From Desmodus rotundus (Eukaryota > Chordata > Mammalia > Chiroptera > Phyllostomidae): a stretch of DNA of 64,000 nt. Of the stretch, positions 57,830 to 64,000 are shown piece by piece. Position numbers and translations under genes: made by a program. The stretch spans positions 59,289,159-59,353,158 of the forward strand of contig NC_071396.1 of assembly GCF_022682495.2 (NCBI RefSeq). The letters run 5' to 3'. Below the pieces are notes generated by a model. That model made no database searches, was not told where the DNA came from, and saw nothing but the letters and a program-made list of their open reading frames with translations. The stretch's first letter is position 1. Every line of letters starts with the position of its first letter.

Positions 57830-59625
57830 TGTTCATGAGACTCTACTTGTTAGCCTCTGCTTCTTAAATTGATGTATTCTGACTCCCTGGGTTTATGGTA
57901 TGAACTTCTATGGAAGAATTCCAATGGGATTCAGTGGTACTGTCTCCTTAATCTCCTGTGCTCAGTGGTCTTGAGCTGACGTTTTTGGGTGTAACACGGT
58001 CTAACTCTGTACTTTTCAGCACTCCAGGTTTTGTTGTCTCACCTGTGGGAAAAAGAGAAAAGGTGGGGAGAAAAAAAAAAAGAAGGGAAGGAGGTAAAAG
58101 GAATAGAAAAGGAAAGGAAGGAAGGAAGAAGGAATAAATAAAGATCGGAGGCAAGATAAGATAGAATTTTAACAAAAGTTAAAACAAAAGCATAAATAAA
58201 AGAAGGCAGGAAGAAGGAATAAAAAAGGTAAAGGATGGAAGGAAGAAGGAATATAAAAAAAGACAGAAGGACAGAAACGAAGAAGGAATTCAGCGGGAAA
58301 GGAGGAAAGGGAAAAAAAAATGTCTTCTGCTGGCTTTAAACCAGTGAGGTTAGTTCTGCTGGTCTTCCTGTCTGTGGAATGGGAGGGGTGGTTGGAAGGC
58401 TTGGTTTCACTTTTCTCCCTTCCTGAGCCATACTCTTTCCTGTTGTTCAGCCTGCAGTCCAGTTCCTCAGGGTCCTTCTGCTCCCCACTAGGCCTTTAGT
58501 TCACCAGTTGTGCTGTCCTTGAGTTGCACCAATTAGGGGCAACTCACACTCCCCCTTCTTTCTCTTTGCTGTCTTAGATGCTAGGGGCTCTGGGTGCTGC
58601 TATGGGGTAGTTCAGCCCCCTACTGTGTGGAGTCTTTCTGGGGAATTCAGTCTCCCCTAGCCCTGCAGCTCCCCTCTGCTGGGTGGTCTGCCTTCATCCT
58701 AGACAGCCAATAGGCCCTGCAGAGCTGTGTGCGCAGGTGTTAGGTGGGAGTTGTTCAGAATGGGTGCTTTTAGGTGTGGTCCCTCACAGGCAGCCAGGCC
58801 TTTGATCAGAGGATCTGCTGCTCTGGTCCTGAGTGGCAGGGGCCTGCTGGTCAGCTGCCGTGGGCCTGAGTTGCCAGCGTCAGGTTCGACCAGCACTTTG
58901 GGACTGAGTCCTACGCGATGCTGGCTCTTCCCCCAGTTTGGGAGTGAGTTGCCGCTTTGGGACTGAGTCGTGCGGCTGGCTGGTCTGCCTGCCTTGGGCC
59001 TGTGTGTGGGGCAGCTAGCCTCTGCTCCTGGTGTGCACCCACCCGAGGTTTCAGTTGTGGGTGCCCCGCCGGGGTCTCAGGTGTGAGCAGCCAGATGGGG
59101 TTTCAGTTGTGGGCCCCGAGTACGATGATCTTGATGCGCCACGGGGCTTCAGGTGAGAGCCAGGGTTGCTTATCCCACGTTCACCGTCCAGGTGCTGACG
59201 GGGGAGGGGTGCCAGAGGCCATGGCTGCTACTGAGAGTTCTCTAATTAGCCACTGGGTGCCTATTATTTTCTTTTTCTTTTTGAGAAATTCTTGCTATTC
59301 AAGCCCCCCTGGTCCAAACATGTACCTGGCTGCTCACACAGCTCAGCCTGGCTCTCTCCCAAGAATCCTGCAGCAGACCCTGCCCCCCAGCCGGGGTTTC
59401 AGCCACCCTGGTCCCCGCACAGGTCCCAGGGACCTTATTGTCCTTAACCACTCTTCTTACCATCAGATCTTTCAATGTCCTCTATCTTTGGTCTCTGATC
59501 TTCATATATGCTGGAATACCGTTGGCTGTTCACTCTGCTCCTCAGATGAGCTAGGTATTTCACTGGTGTTGAGGGGAAGTGGACTCTGCTCCCACCTATC
59601 TCGCCACCGTCTTTCGCAGATCCAA
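57830..59625 (-). promoter_or_regulatory. L1 5' UTR / internal promoter region
   Basis: It holds a purine-rich (plus strand) tract at 58056-58320, so pyrimidine-rich on the L1 sense strand, and a GC- and CpG-richer part at about 58700-59420. The 5' end near 59625 reads GGTGGCGAGATAGGTGGGAGC on the sense strand. Promoter function is inferred from position in a full-length L1. A 244-codon plus-strand frame (58957-59691) crosses the 5' end. Confidence 0.65.
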
Positions 59626-59639
59626 GGTGTCTTTTTTAT

Positions 59640-62165
59640 TTTGACAAAAGATGATGTTGATGATTTCCTTTGCTGTACAAAAACTTTCTAGTTTGGTGAA
59701 GTCCCATTTATTTATTTTTTTCTTTTGTTTCCCTTGCCTGGGGAGATATATCTGATAAAAATTGCTGAGCAATGTCCAAGATTTTACTGCCTATGTTTTC
59801 TTCTAGGATTTTTATGGTTTCATGCCTAACTTTTACGTTTTTGACTCACTTTGAATTTATTCTTGTATGTGATGTAAGAAGGTGGTCAATTTCACTTTTC
59901 ACATGTATCTGTCCAATTTTCCCAACACTATTTATTGAATAAACTATCTTTAGTCAATTGTATGTCCTTGCTTCCTCTGTCAAATTATTAATTAAGTATG
60001 AAGGTGTGGATTTATTTCTGGGCTCTCCATTCTGTTCCATTGATCTATGTGTCTGTTTTTATGCCAGTACCAAGCTGTTGTAATCATATGGCCTTGTGTT
60101 ATAGTTTGATATTAGGTAGCATGATTCCTTCAACTTTGATCTTACTCAGGATCACTGTGGCTATCCAGGGCCTTTTGTGGTTCCATAAAATTTTTTGAAA
60201 CATTTATTCTAGTTCTGTGAAATATGTCATTGGAATCATGACAGGATTTGCATTGAACCTATAGATTGCTTTAGGTAGTATGGGTATTTTTTAAAATTTT
60301 TTATTGTTATTCAATTACAGTCATGTGCCTTTTCTCCCCATCCTTCCACCCCACCCCAGCCGAACCGCCCTCCCTCCCCCACCTCCACCCTCCCCCTTGA
60401 TTTAGTCCATGTGTCCTGTAAAGTAGTTCCTGTAATCCCCTCTCCTCACTGTCTCCTCCCCACTCCCCCTTGATACCTCAGACAAGGGCCTGATCTCCAA
60501 AATATACAAAGAACTCACACGACTCCACTCCAGGAAGACAAACAATCCAAGTATGGGTATTTTAATAATGCTAACTTGTCCTATCCACACAGTATGTATT
60601 TCCACTTATTTGTGTCTTCAGTTTTCGGGGGGGGTTTAGGTTCTTATAATTTTCTGAGTACAGGTTTTCATATTCTTGGCTAGGTTTATTCCTAAGTGTT
60701 TTATTCTTTTTGAAGCAATTGTGAATAGCATGTTTTTCTTAATTTCCCTGTCTGTTAGTACATTATTGGCATATAAAAATGCAACTGATTTCTGGATATT
60801 CATTTTGTGTTCTGCTACTTCTCTGAATTCATTTACCAGTTCTAGTAGTTTCTTGGTGGAATCTTTGGGGGTTCTCTATGTACGATATCCAGTATCATGT
60901 CATTAGAAAATAAAGACAGTTTTACATCTTCCTTTCCTATTTGGATACCTTTTATTTCTTCTTTTTGTCAGATTTCTGTGGCTAGGACTTCCAGTACTAT
61001 GTTGAATAAGAAAGGTAAAAGTGGACATCCTTGTCTTGTTCCTGATCTTAAGAGGAATGTTTGTAGTTTTTGCCCATTGAGTATGAAGCTGGCAGTGGGT
61101 GTCTCATATATGGCTTTTACTATGTTTAGGTATGTTCCATCTATTCCCTTTAGGCTGAGAATTTTTATAAACTGGTGTTGGATTCTATCAAATACTTTTT
61201 CTTCATCTATTGATATGGTAGTGTGGTTTTGATCCTTCATTTTGCTTATGTGGTGAATCACACTTATTGATTTCCAAATGTTGTAACAACCTTGCATTCC
61301 TAGAATAAATCCCAGTTCATCATATTGTATGATCTTTTTGATGCATTGCTAATATTTTGTTGAGGATTTTAGCTATGTTCATTAGGGATGTTGCCTTATA
61401 ATATTCTTTCCTTGTAGTGTCTTTATCTGGTTTTGGAACTAGGACAATGCTACCCTCATAAAATGAGTTTGGGAGCCTGCCCCCTCTTGAATTTTATGAG
61501 GTAGTTTCAGAAGGCGAGGTGTTAGTTCTCTTGGAATATTTGATGAAATTTACTTGTGAAGACATATGATCCAGGGATTTTGTTGTTGTTGTTGGGAGTT
61601 TTTTGATTACTGCTTCAGTTTCATTAGGTGTAATATGTCTCTTCAGGTTCTCTGATTCTTCCTGATTTATTTTTGGAAGATTGTATGTTTCTAGGAATTT
61701 ATCCATTTCATCCAGGTTGTCTAGTTTGTTGGCATATAATTGTTCACAATATTTTCTTACAATCATTTGCATTTCTTTCGTGTCAATAGTTTTTCTCCTC
61801 TTTCATTTATAATTTTATTTATTTGAGTCCTTTCTCTTTTTTTCTTGATGAGTCTGGTTAAAGTTTTGTCAATCTCATTTCTTTTTTCAGAGAACTAGCT
61901 CTTGGATTCATTGATCTTTTGTATCACTTTTTTAGACTCTTTCATTTATTCCAGCTCTGATCTTAATTATTTTCTTCCATCTACTCACTTTGGGCTTTGT
62001 TTGTTGTTCCTTTTCAAGTTCCTTTAAGTGTGAAGTTAGAGTGTTTATTTGAAGTTTTTCTTGTTTTTTGAGATAGGTCTGTAATGCTAAGAATTCTCTC
62101 TTAGGATTGTTTTCCCAGTGTCTCACAGATTTTGGGTTGTTGTACTCTAATTTTCATTTGTTTCA
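59640..62165 (-). mobile_element. Older L1 ORF2 fragment, minus strand
   Basis: Antisense ORF2 landmarks run in order: TTTCTAGTTTGGTGAAGTCCC near 59685, CTGTCCAATTTTCCCAACAC near 59911, GGGCTCTCCATTCTGTTCC near 60020, CTAGGACTTCCAGTACTATG (RT) near 60983, CATCTATTGATATGG near 61205, and endonuclease-side sequence to 62165. Frames of up to 111 codons remain but are broken. A twin-primed L1 sits inside at 60291-60549. Confidence 0.85.
60291..60549 (-). mobile_element. Second L1 with 5' inversion (twin priming)
   Basis: 60291-60470 is an antisense L1 3' end. From about 60471 the sequence flips to sense ORF2 (GATACCTCAGACAAGGGCC to GGAAGACAAACAATCC). A 14-bp TSD, AGTATGGGTATTTT, lies at 60277-60290 and 60550-60563. 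Confidence 0.93.
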
Positions 62166-62169
62166 AATT

Positions 62170-64000
62170 ATTTTTTTAATATATTTACTGATTATGCTAT
62201 TACTGTTCTCCCATTTCCCCCCCTTCACTCCATTCCATCCTGCCCACCCCCGCCCTCCCACATTCCCCCCCCTATAGTTCATGTCCATGGGTCATACATA
62301 TAAGTTCTTTGGCTTCTACATTTCCTATACTATTCTTACCCTCCCCCTGTCTATTTTCCACCTATCATTTATGCTATTTATTCTCTGTACCTTTCCCCCC
62401 GTCACCCTCCCACTCCCCTATTGATAACCCTCGATGTGATCTCCATTTCTGTGGTTCTGTTCCTGTTCTAGTTGGTTGCTCAGTTTGCTTTTGTTTTTGT
62501 TTTAGGTGTGGTTGTTAATAACTGTGAGTTTGCTGTCATTTTTACTATTCATATTTTTGATCTTCTTTTTCTTAGATGAATCTCTTTAATATTTCATATA
62601 ATAAGGGCTTGGTGATGATGAACTCCTTGAACTTGACCTTATCTGGGAAGCACTTTATCTGCCCTTCCATTCTAAATGAAAGCTTTGCTGGATAGAGCAA
62701 TCTTGGATGTAGGTCCTTCCCTTTCATGACTTGGAATACTTCTTGCCAGCCCCTTCTTGCCTGTAAGATCTCTTTTGAGAAATCAGCTGACAGAATTATG
62801 GGAACTCCTTTGTAGGTAACGGTGTCCTCTTCTCTTGCTGCTTCTAAGGTTCTCTCCTTCTGTTTCATCTTGGGGAATGTAATGATGATGTGCCTTGGTG
62901 TGTTCCTCCTTGGGTCCAGCTTCTTTGGGACTCTCTGAGCTTCCTGGACTTCCTGGAAGTCTATTTCCTTTGCCAGATTGGGGAAGTTCTCCTTCATTAT
63001 CTGTTCAAATAAGTTTTCAATTTCTTGGTCTTCCTCTTCTCTTTCTGGTACCCCTATAATTCAGATGTCAGAACATTTAAAGACGTCCTAGAGGTTCCTA
63101 AGCCTCTCCTCAGTTTTCTGAATTCTTGTTTCTTCATTCTTTTCTGGTTGGATGTTTCTTTCTCCCTTCTGGTCCACACTGTTGATTTGAGTCCCAGTTT
63201 CCTTTCCATCACTATTGGTTCCCTGTACATTTTCCTTTGTCTCTCTTAGCATAGCCTTCATTTTTCATCTAGTTTTCGACCAAATTCAACCAATTCTGTG
63301 AGCTTCCTGATTACCAGTGTTTTGAACTGTGCATCTGATAGGTTGGCTATCTCTTTGTCATTTAGTTGTATTTTTTCTGGAGGTTTGATCTACTCTTTCA
63401 TTTGGGCCTTTTTTTTTTTTTTTTTTTTTTTTGGTCTTGGCGTGCCTGTTACTTAAAGGGGAGGAGCCTTAGGTTTTCCTTGGGGTGGGGTAATGCTGGT
63501 CGCTGAGCTGTGACACTATGTGGGGGAGGGGCCGAGAGGGAGCAATGGCGTCTGCTCCACTCTCTGCCGGATTTCAGTCACTCCCTCTGCTACCCACAAT
63601 CAAATTGGGCCCCTCTGGTGCTGCTTCCCAAGTGGGTGGGCTTGTGCATGCTCTAGGCCCCTGTGGGTCTCTCCAGTGACCTCTCCTGTGAGGCTGGGAG
63701 TTTCTCGTGCTGCCGATCCAACCCCCATGGGTGTTCTCAGAGGTTTGAGGCTTTACTCCCCACGCTGGAGCCATGGATTACATGGTCTGCTTCGCTCGCC
63801 CACGGTTCATCCTGGTTTATCTATGTGAGAATGTGGGGCCGCGGGGTGCTACCCTCCGCTCTGCCTGCCCTGTTCTCCACCATTCTGAGTCCGGCCCTCT
63901 CGGTTTATCTGTGTGCGAATGTAGGGTTGCAGGGTCTGCTAGTGGTCATACTGCCTGCCTATCCCTCACTCCGCCAGTCTCAGTCCCGCCACAGCAACGC
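62170..64000 (-). mobile_element. HAL1-type ORF1-only element, runs off the window
   Basis: On the minus strand the 3' end is near 62170. The ORF1 stop is near 62572, with 141 codons open (62572-62997) covering the RRM end and C-terminal domain. A TGA (complement near 63060) interrupts the frame just before the VPEREEE segment. The 5' UTR from about 63400 carries the duplicated GTTTATCT...GAATGT block (63815 and 63903, 88 bp apart), as in the copy at 15486. There is no ORF2. Confidence 0.9.

Larger units (their letters stand above)
52785..59625 (-). mobile_element. Full-length young L1, minus strand
   Basis: Reading on the minus strand from about 59625: a 5' UTR of about 1.8 kb, ORF1 (57829 to 56839), ORF2 (56852 to 53033), a 3' UTR and a tail near 52785. 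At about 6.84 kb this is a complete L1. Both ORFs have only a few breaks, so it is young compared with the L1 at 11.8 kb. A TSD was not found because other L1 sequence adjoins its left end. Confidence 0.9.

Overview
This window is mammalian nuclear DNA made almost entirely of transposable elements, with no protein-coding host gene that I can recognise. The organism is most likely a bat of the Yangochiroptera. Three tRNA-derived SINEs match the bat-specific Ves family in head, body and A-rich tail. The abundant young LINE-1 3' ends, with a G-rich run followed by ACAACTGTAATTGAATAACAAT, also fit bat L1. MIR, L2, MLT1 and ancient L1 relics give the usual placental background.

Layout. 1-2.8 kb: L1 ORF2 with a younger L1 nested in it. 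2.8-10.6 kb: gammaretrovirus-like (ERV1) debris (an env end, polypurine tract, LTR, gag and protease), interrupted by two ORF1-only L1 derivatives (HAL1 type) and a SINE. 11.8-23.3 kb: one old full-length L1 bounded by a 13-bp target-site duplication (TSD) and swollen by nested insertions: a SINE that itself carries an LTR, three L1 tails, a HAL1, a (AGAAG)n tract and an ERV2-like solo LTR. 23.3-28.4 kb: a second ERV1 3' region containing a full-length HAL1, then an LTR carrying a hAT-type MITE, then a SINE. 29.2-30.1 kb: a processed PRDX1 retrocopy with an open 199-codon frame but both catalytic cysteines replaced. 30.4-36.3 kb: nested young L1s on an ancient L1/HAL1 base, plus a MIR. 36.3-43.5 kb: the only stretch nearly free of young repeats (L2, MIR, MLT1, Tigger-like relics). 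43.5-47.1 kb: a HAL1 inserted in the ORF1 of an older HAL1/L1. 47-51 kb: ancient L1 hit by a twin-primed L1 and an antisense LTR. 51.3-59.6 kb: truncated L1s followed by a full-length young L1 on the minus strand with broken ORF1 and ORF2. 59.6-62.2 kb: older L1 with a second twin-primed insert. 62.2-64 kb: a HAL1 running off the end.

The working biology here is parasitic. L1 ORF2 protein supplies endonuclease and reverse transcriptase. HAL1s encode only an L1 ORF1-like RNA-binding protein and must borrow ORF2 in trans, as must the SINEs and the PRDX1 mRNA. Matching TSDs, A-rich tails and a visible TT/AAAA cleavage site at the PRDX1 copy tie these insertions to one machinery. The strongest candidates for novelty are the HAL1 lineage (eight loci in 64 kb, including a TSD-flanked form lacking all coding sequence) and the cysteine-less PRDX1 retrocopy. 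Boundaries were read by eye; identities and ages were not computed.
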